Notes: a model not told the origin generated them from the letters alone. Positions 1 to 9,562 are shown, counted from the stretch's first letter. The stretch is 64,000 bases of DNA from Heyndrickxia sporothermodurans (GCA_016756695.1 CP066701.1:62001-126000); one strand, 5' to 3'. Translations and numbers: made by a program.

Positions 1-13
1 CCTGCAGCGGAAA
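1..13 (+). repeat. Terminal fragment of the ~142-bp interspersed repeat
   Basis: The first 13 bases match the end of the repeat copy at 23131-23272, where the same bases run from about 23250. The window therefore appears to open inside or at the end of another copy. Confidence 0.45.
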
Positions 14-38
14 TCAACATTCTAGTTAAACATAGCTT

Positions 39-377
39 TTAATAAGTAATCTTTTTTGGTAAATCAACCCCACAATTACTACATTTAAATAAATGAACAC
101 ATTCATTCCGCTTTGAACTATTTGGTACTCCATCCGCTAACTTGATTAAATCAATATCCATATAAGGGCTATAATCATCGTAATAATCATAAATTCTTCC
201 TTGATCCAGCATCCGTCCATCACATGCCGGACATAATAAACGGTCATCGTTTACCCCATTACAAAGTGGACACCAATCCCAATCCATTTCATCACCATCT
301 TTAAATTGAATCTTCTTTATATGAGTTTGTGAATAATGGATAATAATATTCTTTTCTTTCATAGTTAATTCAGGCAA
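39..377 (-). CDS. Hypothetical zinc-ribbon-like protein
   Basis: The product is up to 112 residues and I do not recognise the family. It has three CxxC-type pairs, CPLC and CPAC in the first half and CSNC near the C-terminus, so it probably binds zinc. The start at 377 is a TTG with AGGT a few bases upstream; an in-frame ATG five codons later (at 362) is the alternative. It is divergent from the spore protein gene and stands alone. The function is unknown. Confidence 0.6.
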   Translation of the reverse strand: MPELTMKEKNIIIHYSQTHIKKIQFKDGDEMDWDWCPLCNGVNDDRLLCPACDGRMLDQGRIYDYYDDYSPYMDIDLIKLADGVPNSSKRNECVHLFKCSNCGVDLPKKITY

Positions 378-397
378 AAATTACCTGTTTACAAGGT

Positions 398-427
398 TGT
401 ATATTTTAGTTTTTAAAAAACATAATA
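398..427 (+). promoter_or_regulatory. Candidate sigma-G promoter of the spore protein gene
   Basis: TGTATA at 398-403 and CATAATA at 421-427 are separated by 17 bases. This fits the forespore sigma-G pattern known for SASP genes. The leader to the ATG would be about 120 nt and contains a small hairpin near 483-498. Confidence 0.6.
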
Positions 428-554
428 CTTAGTACAAAGCAAGTAATATCCACTTCTATCAATGGGTTACTCCAATAGAGGAACACTTTAACAGTGTTGC
501 TGGTGCAATTCCAGCTAACCCAACCATAAAAAACAACGAGGAGGACTTTAAATC

Positions 555-764
555 ATGGCAAACAACAACAACTCAAACCAATTAGTAGCTCCAGGAGCAC
601 AACAAGCAATTGATCAAATGAAATATGAAATTGCTCAAGAATTTGGTGTAAACCTTGGTGCAGACACAACTTCTCGCGCTAACGGATCTGTAGGGGGAGA
701 AATCACAAAACGCTTAGTTCAAATGGCTGAACAACAACTTGGCGGCGGATTCTCTCAACATTAA
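555..764 (+). CDS. Small acid-soluble spore protein, alpha/beta type
   Basis: This 69-residue protein has the alpha/beta SASP layout. An Asn/Gln-rich N-terminus leads to the germination protease site EIAQEFGV at about residues 25-32, then the conserved GGEITKRLV segment. SASPs of this type coat DNA in the dormant spore, protect it from UV and heat, and are degraded by GPR at germination. The start is set by a strong GAGGAGG ribosome site about 10 bases upstream. The gene is monocistronic between a sigma-G-like promoter and a perfect palindromic terminator. Confidence 0.95.
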   Translation: MANNNNSNQLVAPGAQQAIDQMKYEIAQEFGVNLGADTTSRANGSVGGEITKRLVQMAEQQLGGGFSQH

Positions 765-802
765 TCAATCTACTGTCACATTTAACTAAATATAATGGAT
801 TG

Positions 803-830
803 AAAGGAGACACAAATTTGTGTCTCCTTT
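803..830. terminator. Bidirectional terminator between the SASP gene and fumC
   Basis: A perfect palindrome with 14-bp arms lies between the convergent SASP and fumarase genes. It is A-rich on one side and T-rich on the other, so it can serve both strands. Confidence 0.85.
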
Positions 831-834
831 CCTA

Positions 835-2226
835 TTATCTATTCTTCAAATTCACCATTTTTTTCGGATCAATCCATTGGTCGTACTGTTCTTCGGTAAC
901 ATATCCAGTTTTTATCGCCGCTTCCTTCAGGGTCGAACCTTCTTTAAAAGCAAGTTTTGCTATTTCAGCCGCTTTCTCATAGCCAATATAAGGATTTAAT
1001 GCAGTTACGAGCATTAAAGAGCGATTAACATTTTCTTCGATAACCTCTTTATTTGGTTCAATACCAACAGCGCAGTTTTTATTAAATGAAATAAGACTAT
1101 CAGCTAATAAATTAACGGATTGCAGGAAATTGTATATAATCACCGGTTTAAAGACGTTTAGCTCAAAATTCCCCTGACTTGCAGCAAAACCAATCGCAGC
1201 ATCATTACCAAATACTTGTGTTGCAACCATTGTTAATGCTTCACTTTGTGTAGGGTTAACTTTTCCTGGCATGATTGAGCTTCCTGGTTCATTTGCCGGG
1301 ATGCTAATCTCGCCTATTCCACTCCTTGGACCACTTGCAAGCCATCTCACATCATTGGCAATTTTCATCGCATCTGCTGCTAAAGCCTTCAATGTTCCAT
1401 GGACATGAACAATTTCATCATGACTAGTCAACGCATGAAATTTATTATTAGATGAACGGAAAGGAAATCCTGTTAGGTTCTTTAATTCCTGTGCAACTTT
1501 CTCACCAAAAGTAGGATCCGCATTAATTCCGGTACCAACAGCAGTACCGCCTATTGCCAAATTTAATAGATGTTCAGCACTTTCATGAATCATTTTTTCA
1601 CTTTTTTCCAGCATTGCCCTCCAACCGCTAATTTCTTGACCAAGTGTTAAAGGTGTTGCATCTTGTAAATGTGTTCGACCTATTTTAATCATGTCCATAA
1701 ATTCATTTTCTTTTTGTAAAAATGTGTCTGTTAATTTATTTATTGCTGGTATTAGTTTTTCTTGAATGACACTATATGCTGCAATATGCATCGCAGTTGG
1801 GAAGGTATCATTTGAACTTTGGGACATATTGATATCATCATTTGGATGAATATGTTCCTTCGATTCATGATTTTGTAAGATCTCATTTGCCCTTCTAGCT
1901 ATTACCTCATTTACGTTCATATTCGATTGGGTTCCACTGCCTGTTTGCCAAACAACAAGCGGAAAATGATCATCGAAACGACCTTCTAACACCTCGTCAC
2001 AAGCTTCTACTATTGCCTGTTTCTTCGCATCCGATAGCTTTCCTAAATTATGATTGGCAACTGCTGCAGCTTTTTTTAATTGTACAAAGGCTCGAATGAC
2101 CTCCATTGGCATTTTTTCTGAGCCAATTTTAAAGTTTTCTTTGCTTCGCTGTGTTTGTGCCCCCCAATATTTGTCAACAGGGACTTTCATTTCACCAAGT
2201 GTATCTTTTTCGATTCGGAATTGCAT
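835..2226 (-). CDS. fumC: Class II fumarate hydratase
   Basis: This cytosolic TCA-cycle enzyme interconverts fumarate and malate and needs no iron. The 463-residue length is normal for the family. The superfamily signature [11 protein letters not shown] is at about 315-325 and [10 protein letters not shown], with the catalytic-region histidine, is at 183-192. [14 protein letters not shown] near 95-108 is also typical of FumC rather than argininosuccinate lyase or AspA. The ATG is preceded by AAGGAGTGG. It is convergent with the SASP gene and appears monocistronic. Confidence 0.95.
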   Translation of the reverse strand: MQFRIEKDTLGEMKVPVDKYWGAQTQRSKENFKIGSEKMPMEVIRAFVQLKKAAAVANHNLGKLSDAKKQAIVEACDEVLEGRFDDHFPLVVWQTGSGTQSNMNVNEVIARRANEILQNHESKEHIHPNDDINMSQSSNDTFPTAMHIAAYSVIQEKLIPAINKLTDTFLQKENEFMDMIKIGRTHLQDATPLTLGQEISGWRAMLEKSEKMIHESAEHLLNLAIGGTAVGTGINADPTFGEKVAQELKNLTGFPFRSSNNKFHALTSHDEIVHVHGTLKALAADAMKIANDVRWLASGPRSGIGEISIPANEPGSSIMPGKVNPTQSEALTMVATQVFGNDAAIGFAASQGNFELNVFKPVIIYNFLQSVNLLADSLISFNKNCAVGIEPNKEVIEENVNRSLMLVTALNPYIGYEKAAEIAKLAFKEGSTLKEAAIKTGYVTEEQYDQWIDPKKMVNLKNR

Positions 2227-2320
2227 TTTACCACTCCTTATCTCAATATACTTTTATTTTCCCATAAATTCAAAAAATCTTCATGCTTAATGCATTACTC
2301 TCATCATTATGTACTTTTTT

Positions 2321-2356
2321 TAAAAAATAAAAAAGCAATTCCAAAAAGGAACTGCT
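2321..2356 (-). terminator. Terminator of the penicillin-binding protein gene
   Basis: A 9-bp stem (2334-2342 with 2348-2356, one G-U pair) is followed on the minus strand by a long T-rich run. Confidence 0.75.
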
Positions 2357-2374
2357 AATTAATAAGTTTGGAGG

Positions 2375-4450
2375 TTATTCTCCTTTAAATTGTTTCAGTT
2401 TATTTTTTATTTTTTCTTCGAGGATCTTCCATTTGCTTTTTCCATCTTCTAGTTTTTCTTTTAGTTTTTCTGTACCTTGTTTCAACTTTTCATTTAGTTC
2501 TTTTGCTTTTGTTTTAAACGGGTGGTCTGACTCATATTTTTTTTGCATTTGGCTATTGATCGATTCCGTTTCAAATTTTTCTGCTTTCGTGTATTTTAAC
2601 GTATTTTGCATAATTGATTGAAAAACGGGAACAACGCCTTGTGCACTTAACCCATATAAATAATGCTCCCGATCGGTTTTATCATAGCCGATCCAAACAG
2701 CACCGACAAGATTAGGGGTATAACCGACAAACCATTGGTCAGCCGTTCCGTCAATATTATTAAAAGGAACTTGTGTTGATCCCGTCTTACCGGCAATTTG
2801 ATAACCTGAAACATTAGCACCTTTACCTGTCCCAGTTTCCATCACGTTTAAAAGCATTGATGTCATTTCATTGGCCGTTTTCTTATCCGTAACTTTTGTT
2901 ACTTTCGGTTTTCTTTCAACAATGATTTTCCCTGTTGGTCCAACAATTTTAGTAATGATATGCCCATCTTCACGTTTTCCTTCATTGGCGAAAGCCGAAT
3001 ATGCTTCTGCCATTTGTAAAGGGGATACCCCTTTTCTTAAACCTCCAAGTGCAATGCTTAAATTTCGATCTTTATCTGTTAATGGAATACCGAATCTCTT
3101 AACGGCATCCATTCCTTTATCAATACCAATCTCATTTAATAACCAAACGGCCGGAATATTAATCGAGTTTTCGATCGCTTTATACATTGGTACTTCACCT
3201 TGATATTGGCCATTATAATTTTTCGGTGAATAATTATGACCAAATGTCATTTTTTCATCCTTTAACATTGAATCAGGCTTGTATCCTTCCTCTAAAGCTG
3301 GTGTATACACCGCTAAAGGTTTAAAGGTCGATCCGGGTGATCGTTTTAATTGTGTCGCGCGATTAAATCCTCGAAAAACCTTTTCCCCTCTACCGCCGAC
3401 TAACCCACGAATCCCACCGGTTTTTGGATCAAGTAGTATTGACCCGCTTTGGACGATCTGTCCTCCTCTTCCTTGAGGAAAGTTATAATTATTGTTATAT
3501 ACATTTTCCAATGCAGATTGGATATTTTGGTCCATTTCTGTATAAATTCGATAGCCACGCGTCATAATCTCATCTTGCGTCAATCCGAATTTCTCAGTTG
3601 CTTCTGCTAATACCGCATCAACATAATAAGGATATTTACCTTTCATTGGATCTTTCTGTTGATCATTAAGAACTAATTGTTCCTTTTTAGCGTCGTCGAA
3701 TTGTTTTTTCGTGATGTAGCCATATTGTTTCATTGCCCCAAGAACGACATTTCTGCGCTTAATCGTTCGATCCATATGATAATAAGGATCAAGTGCAGAT
3801 GGCGCATTTACAATTCCAGCAAGTGCAGCTGCCTCACTAAGATTAATGTCTTCTACATCTTTACCAAAATATCGTTGGGCCGCTTTTTGAACTCCCCATG
3901 CACCATGTCCAAAATAAACTTGATTTAAATACATTTCTAAAATATCGTCTTTAGTGTATTTTTTTTCAATTTCAATGGCTAAAAATAATTCTTCGATTTT
4001 CCGTTTAAATGTTCTTTCATCCGATAGCAAAGCATTTTTCGTTAGCTGTTGGGTAATTGTACTTCCGCCCGCTGTTATCCCGCCGGCAGTTATATTTTTA
4101 AAGAGTGCGCTCGTTATTCCTTTCACATCGAATCCACCATGTTGGTAAAAACGATGGTCTTCAATAGCAACAATTGCATCTTTTAAATGTTGGGGCATTT
4201 TTTTAATCGAGACGCCTTCTGTTCGGTTTGCGGAAATTTTGCTTGCGACATCTCCGTCTTTATCGTAAATAACAGTCGATTGTGCTAAGCCCTTTTTCAA
4301 AGACTCAACATTTGCCGTTGCTGCAAAATATCCAAAAAAGGCAAGAAACGCTAATAGGGTTACTGATCCTCCTAGAATAATTATTTGATTCATATGTGCC
4401 TTTTTCCAAAATTTCTTTACAGCTCCACGAAATCGCTGTAACCATTCCAT
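2375..4450 (-). CDS. Class A penicillin-binding protein (PBP2C/2D-like)
   Basis: This bifunctional peptidoglycan synthase has a short cytoplasmic tail, one membrane anchor (about 22-44), a GT51 glycosyltransferase domain and a transpeptidase domain. Visible GT51 motifs are EDHRFYQHGG (about 97) and GGSTITQQLTKN (about 128). The transpeptidase has STFK (Ser about 374), SIN (about 429) and KTGST (about 555). The last 50 residues are Lys/Glu-rich. The 691-residue length matches Bacillus PbpG (PBP2d) and is close to PbpF, both linked to spore wall synthesis; which orthologue it is cannot be settled here. The ATG at 4450 is chosen because GCAGGG precedes it; a TTG six codons upstream is less likely. 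Confidence 0.9.
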   Translation of the reverse strand: MEWLQRFRGAVKKFWKKAHMNQIIILGGSVTLLAFLAFFGYFAATANVESLKKGLAQSTVIYDKDGDVASKISANRTEGVSIKKMPQHLKDAIVAIEDHRFYQHGGFDVKGITSALFKNITAGGITAGGSTITQQLTKNALLSDERTFKRKIEELFLAIEIEKKYTKDDILEMYLNQVYFGHGAWGVQKAAQRYFGKDVEDINLSEAAALAGIVNAPSALDPYYHMDRTIKRRNVVLGAMKQYGYITKKQFDDAKKEQLVLNDQQKDPMKGKYPYYVDAVLAEATEKFGLTQDEIMTRGYRIYTEMDQNIQSALENVYNNNYNFPQGRGGQIVQSGSILLDPKTGGIRGLVGGRGEKVFRGFNRATQLKRSPGSTFKPLAVYTPALEEGYKPDSMLKDEKMTFGHNYSPKNYNGQYQGEVPMYKAIENSINIPAVWLLNEIGIDKGMDAVKRFGIPLTDKDRNLSIALGGLRKGVSPLQMAEAYSAFANEGKREDGHIITKIVGPTGKIIVERKPKVTKVTDKKTANEMTSMLLNVMETGTGKGANVSGYQIAGKTGSTQVPFNNIDGTADQWFVGYTPNLVGAVWIGYDKTDREHYLYGLSAQGVVPVFQSIMQNTLKYTKAEKFETESINSQMQKKYESDHPFKTKAKELNEKLKQGTEKLKEKLEDGKSKWKILEEKIKNKLKQFKGE

Positions 4451-4585
4451 ACTTTTCCCTGCCTTCAATTAGTTAAAATTGATACTACCTATTTCTAACG
4501 TAAAGCATATTATGTTAGGTAAGAAAAATCAATGAAAATTATTTTACTTTGTAATGTTTTTGTAATATAAGTCATTCGTTTGTTT

Positions 4586-4610
4586 GTTATTTGCACTGAA
4601 TAAAGGGTAT
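4586..4610 (+). promoter_or_regulatory. Candidate sigma-B promoter of the stress protein gene
   Basis: A GTTATT -35-like element (4586-4591) and a perfect GGGTAT -10 element (4605-4610) are 13 bases apart, about 30 bases before the start codon. This fits general-stress control, common for Usp genes in Bacillus. The -35 match is only partial. Confidence 0.45.
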
Positions 4611-4642
4611 ATAAGAAGTAATATAAATAGGAGCTGATGAAT

Positions 4643-5158
4643 ATGTATAAACATATTTTAGTTTGCTTTGATGACTCAGACGGCAGTAGAAAAGCATTGG
4701 AAATAGCAGCGGATTTATATTTATTAAATCAAGAATGCCAATTAAGTGTTGTCCAAGTAATAAATGGAACGACTTATTCGATAGACACACCACTACCTGA
4801 AGATAGTTTAGGCAAGTCAGGATATACTGCGATCCCGCGTTCAGATGGTGGTGTATATGTCACACACCTTCCACTTGAACATTCAATTCAAGAAAATACA
4901 AAACATTTTATACAGGATGATGACCCCGATCTTCGAGCGGAAGTCACGGAGATTTTACAATCTAGAGGAATCTCTTTTCATTTTGATACGCTTTATGGAA
5001 AGACATCCGACAATATATGTGAATACGCGAATTCCAATCAAATAGACTTAATTGTCGTAGGTCAAAGTGAAGAAGGGATTTTCAAGCGGATTTTTCTAGG
5101 CAGCACGGAGGAAAATATTATTAAAAATACAACTAAAGATGTGCTAGTCGTTAAGTAA
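4643..5158 (+). CDS. Universal stress protein, UspA family
   Basis: This is a single Usp domain of 171 residues, slightly long for the family because of an insertion around residues 50-80. It begins with the typical YKHILVCFDDSDGSRKAL strand and helix, and ends with VVGQSEEG followed by FLGSTEENI, a variant of the Usp nucleotide-binding loop. Such proteins act as cytosolic stress or ATP-binding factors; the exact role is unknown. The ATG at 4643 is 9 bases from AGGAG, whereas the ATG at 4637 is only 3 bases away. The IS1182-like element begins directly after its stop codon. Confidence 0.85.
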   Translation: MYKHILVCFDDSDGSRKALEIAADLYLLNQECQLSVVQVINGTTYSIDTPLPEDSLGKSGYTAIPRSDGGVYVTHLPLEHSIQENTKHFIQDDDPDLRAEVTEILQSRGISFHFDTLYGKTSDNICEYANSNQIDLIVVGQSEEGIFKRIFLGSTEENIIKNTTKDVLVVK

Positions 5159-5195
5159 TTAAAGAGGCTGGGACAAAACCCACCTCTGAGATGAA

Positions 5196-5249
5196 AAAGC
5201 CGGTGAATTTTTACGACGAGTAAAATTTCACCGGCTTTGATTATTTTTT
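5196..5249 (+). terminator. Hairpin at the left end of the IS1182-like element
   Basis: Arms 5196-5211 and 5222-5238 are complementary apart from one extra base and are followed by a T-rich run. It would block read-in from the usp gene. Confidence 0.7.
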
Positions 5250-5320
5250 GAATAAAAATAAGGACCACTTCTGATAAAATTAAGTTACCATACCAAATAA
5301 AATCAGAAAGAAGGATCCTT

Positions 5321-6894
5321 ATGTTTAAAAATTATACCATGAATCAATTAGTTTTGCCTTTAGATTTAGAAGTAAAGTTACAAAAAAATGATATTGCCTT
5401 CCATGTTCATCATTTAGTTGAAAGTATCCCTCATGAAGCGTTCGAATCATTTCAGAGAAATGATGGCTGTCCTGCCTACCATCCACGCATGATGCTTAAA
5501 ATTATCTTATGTGCCTACACGCAATCTGTTTTTTCAGGGCGAAAAATTGAAGCCCTATTAAAAGACAGTATCCGTATGATGTGGCTAGCTCAAGGGCATG
5601 AACCAAGCTACCGAACAATCAACCGATTCCGTGTTCAACCAGAAGTGAAAAATTTAATTCGCCAATGTTTCGTCCAATTCCGTTGCCAATTAATTGAAGA
5701 AAAACTGATCGATCAAGAAGCAATTTTTATCGATGGTACAAAGATTGAAGCGAATGCAAATAAATTTACGTTTGTCTGGAAGAAATCGATTGAGAAGTAT
5801 CATCAAAGTTTAATTGAAAAGTCAAACCAGCTATATGATGAGCTTCTTGAGAATGAAATCATACCTGAAATCGAACGTGAAAGCGATGAACAGTTATCAT
5901 TGGAAGAGCTCGCTCAATTGGTTCAAAAAGTGGATGATGTCGTAAACGAGTATGATAAACAAATTGAAGCATCATCGGATGTTCCAGAACGAAAAGCTTT
6001 AAGAAATGAACGCAAATATCCGAAAAAGTGCGTAAACAGTTGATTGATTTTATCGTACGAAAACAGAAATACCAACGAGACCTTGAAATCTTTGGTACAC
6101 GTAATAGCTATTCTAAAACAGATCCAGATGCGACATTTATGCGAATGAAAGATGATTATATGAAAAATGGACAATTGAAGGCTGGTTATAATACACAAAT
6201 CGCAACGGAAGGTCAATATGCGCTTGCCTATGGATTATTCTCAAACCCAACAGACACACGTACGTTAATTCCCTTTCTAGATGAGATTGAGCAGGATTAT
6301 TTCGAGTTACCGGAACACATCGTCACAGATGCAAGTTATGGTAGTGAAGAAAATTATAATGATATCCTTTTGAACAGAAAACGTGAAGCACTTATTCCTT
6401 ATACGCTGTATATGAAGGAAAAAAAGAAAACCTACAAACAAAACCTATTCAATCCAGACAACTGGCCGTACGATGAAGAAACAGATACCTATACATGTCC
6501 AAACCAGAAACATCTTACATTTCACGATTATTCTGTCCGTACTGATCGTACAGGATTCCAACGGAAGTTTAAAATCTACGAGTGCAAAGACTGTTCGGAC
6601 TGCCCATTCCGTTCCTCCTGTACCAAAGCAAAAGAAGGCAACAATCGAAAACGAATGGTGAATGAAACATGGGAACAACAAAAAGAATATGTAAGAACGA
6701 AGCTTTCAGAAGAGAGAACGGGTGCGATCTATCGAAAACGCAAAATCGATGTGGAACCAGTTTTTGGATTCTTGAAGGCTAATTTGCGTTTCACACGATT
6801 TTCCGTACGAGGAAAATCGAAGGTAGAAAATGAAATGGGCTTTGCATTAATGGCAGTGAATTTAAGAAAATACACTGCCCAACAACTAAGGTAA
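5321..6894 (+). pseudogene. IS1182-family transposase, split by a frameshift
   Basis: The first part (5321-6043, 240 residues) carries the N-terminal DUF772-type domain and the first catalytic Asp in IFIDGTKIEANANKF. The second part (GTG at 6028 to 6894) carries the DDE C-terminal half, with VTDASYGSEENY and a Cys cluster followed by RKIDVEPVFGFLKANL. The reading frame changes by -1 between 6007 and 6041, which fits loss of one A in the run near 6013-6015. IS1182 transposases are normally one ORF, so I call it a pseudogene. A run of five A before G at 6023-6028 leaves a small chance of programmed frameshifting. Confidence 0.85.
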
Positions 6895-6918
6895 TAGAAG
6901 AATTACACGTAAAAAAAA

Positions 6919-6958
6919 GAAAAAGGTGAATTTGAGTACACTCAAATTCACCTTTTTC
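6919..6958. terminator. Hairpin at the right end of the IS1182-like element
   Basis: Perfect 19-bp arms (6919-6937 and 6940-6958) are separated by two bases. It lies after the transposase stop and can terminate on both strands. Confidence 0.75.
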
Positions 6959-6995
6959 ACTATTTGAAGCTAGTTATGTCCCAGCCTCTTTAACT

Positions 6996-7571
6996 TTATT
7001 TTTTGATTTGGACAAGTCTTGGAGCAATAAATAAGATCATGACAACAAGTACTGAGCTTAAGACAAAATTGATCGACATATATGTTCCATTATAAATCAA
7101 TGAATATAATGCAACCGGTTGTCCTTTCGGTGCATACGAACCGAAAAAGACAATACCTGTGTAGAAATGGGCAAGGAAACGTAATAAACTACCAAGAAAA
7201 ACACCTAAGACAGTGTATGTAGTCCATTTTCCGATATTTCCATTTTCTATAGATGTTTTGATTTGCTTTGCAAAAATACCTGCTAAACCAATCACTGTAA
7301 AGGCGACAAAATAGTCGACAATCCCTTGTACCGGATGATAAAATACTGAAAATCCTGTTACAACTTGTAGCGTACCTAATATAAATCCAGTTAACAACCC
7401 GCCTTTTAAGCCCCAACGATAAGCCATTAAAAATATTGGTATCATAGCTAATGAAACGGATCCGCCTTCTGGCCAAATAGCCTTACAAATAAATGCTGAA
7501 ACAAGGTCAAGCAAGTAAGCAAGTGCTCCGAGAACAGCAACTTCTACTAAAAACAATGTTTTTTTATTCAT
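6996..7571 (-). CDS. thiT: Thiamine transporter ThiT, ECF S component
   Basis: This 191-residue, six-helix membrane protein is the substrate-binding subunit of the energy-coupling-factor thiamine transporter and works with the shared EcfA/A'/T module, not encoded here. The start MNKKTLFLVEVAVLGAL matches the family. The segment ending APKGQPVALYSLIYNGTYM is typical of ThiT/YuaJ. ATG 7571 is preceded by GAAAGGAAGGG. A TPP riboswitch and terminator lie just upstream, which independently supports a thiamine role. A longer reading up to 7739 would run into the riboswitch and is rejected. Confidence 0.93.
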   Translation of the reverse strand: MNKKTLFLVEVAVLGALAYLLDLVSAFICKAIWPEGGSVSLAMIPIFLMAYRWGLKGGLLTGFILGTLQVVTGFSVFYHPVQGIVDYFVAFTVIGLAGIFAKQIKTSIENGNIGKWTTYTVLGVFLGSLLRFLAHFYTGIVFFGSYAPKGQPVALYSLIYNGTYMSINFVLSSVLVVMILFIAPRLVQIKK

Positions 7572-7657
7572 CTTATATTCCCTTCCTTTCTTTTCGTCTG
7601 AAGAGTGACTATGAAGGCTCGGAGGGAATGTAAAAACAACTGTATTGCGTTTTTTAC

Positions 7658-7705
7658 ACAAAAAAAGCAATACAGGACGGTTTAAGGAAATCGCTGCATT
7701 GCTTT
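7658..7705 (-). terminator. Riboswitch expression-platform terminator upstream of thiT
   Basis: Arms 7664-7675 and 7694-7705 are 12 bp with one wobble and are followed on the minus strand by eight T. It lies between the TPP aptamer and the thiT start, as expected for transcriptional OFF control by TPP. Confidence 0.85.
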
Positions 7706-7718
7706 CTATTCCATCAAA

Positions 7719-7807
7719 CCACAGTCCCTGCGCTAGCATTATCTAACAGGTTCATAGGGTCAGAACTCATACGTTCACTCTCAGCCGATTTAGGCTCCCC
7801 TTGTGGG
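7719..7807 (-). promoter_or_regulatory. TPP riboswitch (THI element)
   Basis: Read on the minus strand, the segment contains GGGGAGCC, GGCTGAGAG, GACCCTATGAACCTG, then GATAATGCTAGCGCAGGGA. These are the conserved blocks of the thiamine pyrophosphate aptamer in the right order. It precedes a terminator and thiT. Confidence 0.95.
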
Positions 7808-8020
7808 ATTATATTTATTTAATAATACTAATTAACTATACTATTTTTTAATACCGTTTACAACTCATTTATCCATATTCTTAAAGATATTTATATGCTA
7901 TTTTATGAAACTATAAGTACATTTATATAACTTTAACTTGGTATTATTTAAATATTTTGATATATTTTAGATGAAGAAATTTTTGCTAATTATTATTTTG
8001 AAGAAAAGGGAGGTGAGAAA

Positions 8021-9127
8021 TTGATACCGCTAAGACAAGATATCGTTGCATTTTTTGATAAAAATATTGATAAAATTGTTGCGATTTGGAATGAACAATT
8101 ATTAAACTCCAAGTCAAATCTGTTAAATTCTGAATTTTTCAACAAGGATACTTGCTATGATTTTTTTATTCAATCATTGTCAATATCGAAGGAAAAATTG
8201 GAGCACTTTTTAAAATCCCTTGCATCTAATTTTGCTAAAGAAAAACTTGATCAAAATGTTGATTTAGGTGAAGTTACATATAATTTAAGTATTGGTAAAT
8301 CAATTACTACAAAGTTTTTATATAATGATTATTTGAATGTAAACGATGTCAATGCCTATATTGACAAAATTAATTATGCTTTTGACAAATTATTATTTTA
8401 TGTTGTAACATATTATTCAAATGTTAAAGATCAAATCATTGATAAAAAAAATGAATACATAACTACAACACATCATGAACGTTTGACACTTTTAGGACAA
8501 ATGACATCTAGCTTTGTTCATGAATTTCGTAATCCATTAACTTCCATTCACGGATTTGTGCAATTATTGCGTTCTGAAAATCCACAATTGCCTTATTTGG
8601 ATATTATCTCCAACGAACTTGAGCAATTAAAATTTAGTATCTCTCAATTTCTTATGCTATCAAAAAAAGAAATTGTGTCAATTGAAATGACCTCTTTTTC
8701 ATTAAATGATTTAATTGAAGAAGTCTTATCCTTTTTGTATCCTCGTATTTTAGAAGTAAATGTTGATATCCAAAAACATTATTTGCATGAAATTAGCATT
8801 CATGGCTTTAAAGATGAAATAAGACAGGTACTTATTAATATTATTTTTAATGCGGTTGATGTACTGAAAAGCGTGGACAATCCGATTATCCAAATTGAAT
8901 TGGATATTACTGAAAATTCCGTCATTATAGATATAAGCAATAACGGACCAAAAATACCGGAAGAAATGGTTGACACTATTTTCGAGCCTTTCGTTACAAC
9001 GAAGAAGAGCGGAACAGGGCTTGGTTTGTATGTTTCCAAAAATATACTTGAAAAACACGGTGGAACTTTAACTTGTCAATCTAATGACGATTGGACAACT
9101 TTTACAATAATCTTTCCAATATTATAA
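8021..9127 (+). CDS. Sporulation-type sensor histidine kinase
   Basis: The protein has 368 residues and no membrane segment. An N-terminal helical domain (about 1-140) resembles the HisK_N sensor domain of Bacillus sporulation kinases; this is recalled, not computed. It is followed by HisKA with the phospho-acceptor H167 in HEFRNPLTSIHG. The ATPase domain has its N box around N277 and GTGLGL at 331-336. It probably feeds phosphate to Spo0F in the phosphorelay; there is no adjacent response regulator. The TTG start is set by GGGAGGTGAG 3 bases before it. It ends just before a bidirectional terminator. Confidence 0.88.
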   Translation: MIPLRQDIVAFFDKNIDKIVAIWNEQLLNSKSNLLNSEFFNKDTCYDFFIQSLSISKEKLEHFLKSLASNFAKEKLDQNVDLGEVTYNLSIGKSITTKFLYNDYLNVNDVNAYIDKINYAFDKLLFYVVTYYSNVKDQIIDKKNEYITTTHHERLTLLGQMTSSFVHEFRNPLTSIHGFVQLLRSENPQLPYLDIISNELEQLKFSISQFLMLSKKEIVSIEMTSFSLNDLIEEVLSFLYPRILEVNVDIQKHYLHEISIHGFKDEIRQVLINIIFNAVDVLKSVDNPIIQIELDITENSVIIDISNNGPKIPEEMVDTIFEPFVTTKKSGTGLGLYVSKNILEKHGGTLTCQSNDDWTTFTIIFPIL

Positions 9128-9142
9128 AAGGATGTATTCGTT

Positions 9143-9176
9143 GAAAAAGACTCCCTTTAAAATAGGAGTCTTTTTC
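9143..9176. terminator. Bidirectional terminator
   Basis: Arms of 12 bp (9143-9154 and 9165-9176) lie between the kinase gene and the convergent small protein gene. Confidence 0.8.
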
Positions 9177-9189
9177 AAAAGACAACGGC

Positions 9190-9441
9190 CTACCAGAAAA
9201 ACCAAGGAAGAAGCGCTAAGCCAACTATGGCACCAAGTGCGACACCCCAGCCAAAGCCGCACCAGCCCCAACCCCAACCATAACCGTATCCTCCATAATT
9301 CCTTTGTGGGAGTGGGCGTAAATAAACCATTCGATTATCAACTCGATGAATGATTCCTCTGTGCACTCTTCCATCACGCGTTCTTATTTCAACGGGCTTT
9401 CCAATATTTCTTGAACAAATATGGTAATGTGAAGCAGACAT
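9190..9441 (-). CDS. Small Gly/Tyr/Trp-rich protein, possible spore-associated
   Basis: This 83-residue protein has two parts. Residues 1-47 contain PVEIRTRDGRVHRGIIHRV, resembling a small beta-barrel (Sm-like) strand pattern. Residues 48-83 are a run of Gly-Tyr-Trp repeats followed by a hydrophobic tail ending in WFFW. I do not recognise a named family. The composition recalls Bacillus coat or YjcZ-like proteins, and the next gene is a YjcZ-type peptide. The ATG is preceded by a near-perfect GGAGGTGA. The opposite-strand ORF in this interval is a shadow. Confidence 0.75.
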   Translation of the reverse strand: MSASHYHICSRNIGKPVEIRTRDGRVHRGIIHRVDNRMVYLRPLPQRNYGGYGYGWGWGWCGFGWGVALGAIVGLALLPWFFW

Positions 9442-9536
9442 GTACTATTCACCTCCAAATATCCTTCCACACCATTTTATGGTCAAGTCACTTAATTGGA
9501 GTGGGACAATGGAGTAGGTTAAACGTTTGATTATAT

Positions 9537-9562
9537 ATAGAAAAGCGAAAGCGCCTTGGTCA
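9537..9562 (+). repeat. Copy of the AGAAAAGCGAAAGCGCC repeat motif
   Basis: This segment matches, with one or two differences, the reverse complement of segments at 37816-37840 and 37972-37997. It lies between two small sporulation-like genes. Confidence 0.6.

Larger units (their letters stand above)
5159..6993 (+). mobile_element. IS1182-like insertion sequence with frameshifted transposase
   Basis: The ends are inverted repeats that agree over about 17 bases with one mismatch after that (5159-5179 and 6973-6993), built on the GAGGCTGGGACA core typical of IS1182-type ends. TTAA lies at the outer edge on both sides and may be the shared target. The element sits between the stop codon of the usp gene and the 3' end of thiT. 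Each end contains a strong hairpin (5196-5238 and 6919-6958). Confidence 0.85.

Noticed and set aside
6004-6043. Programmed -1 frameshift in the IS1182-like transposase
   Set aside because: The A-run is not a full slippery heptamer, and this IS family normally uses one ORF. Simple mutation is more likely, though not proven.
7572-7739. N-terminal extension of ThiT
   Set aside because: The extension runs through the riboswitch terminator and part of the aptamer. The ATG at 7571 has a clear ribosome site.
9132-9353. Plus-strand ORF over the Gly/Tyr/Trp-rich gene
   Set aside because: It is a shadow of the minus-strand gene, which has an excellent ribosome site and sensible composition, and its start lies inside a terminator.
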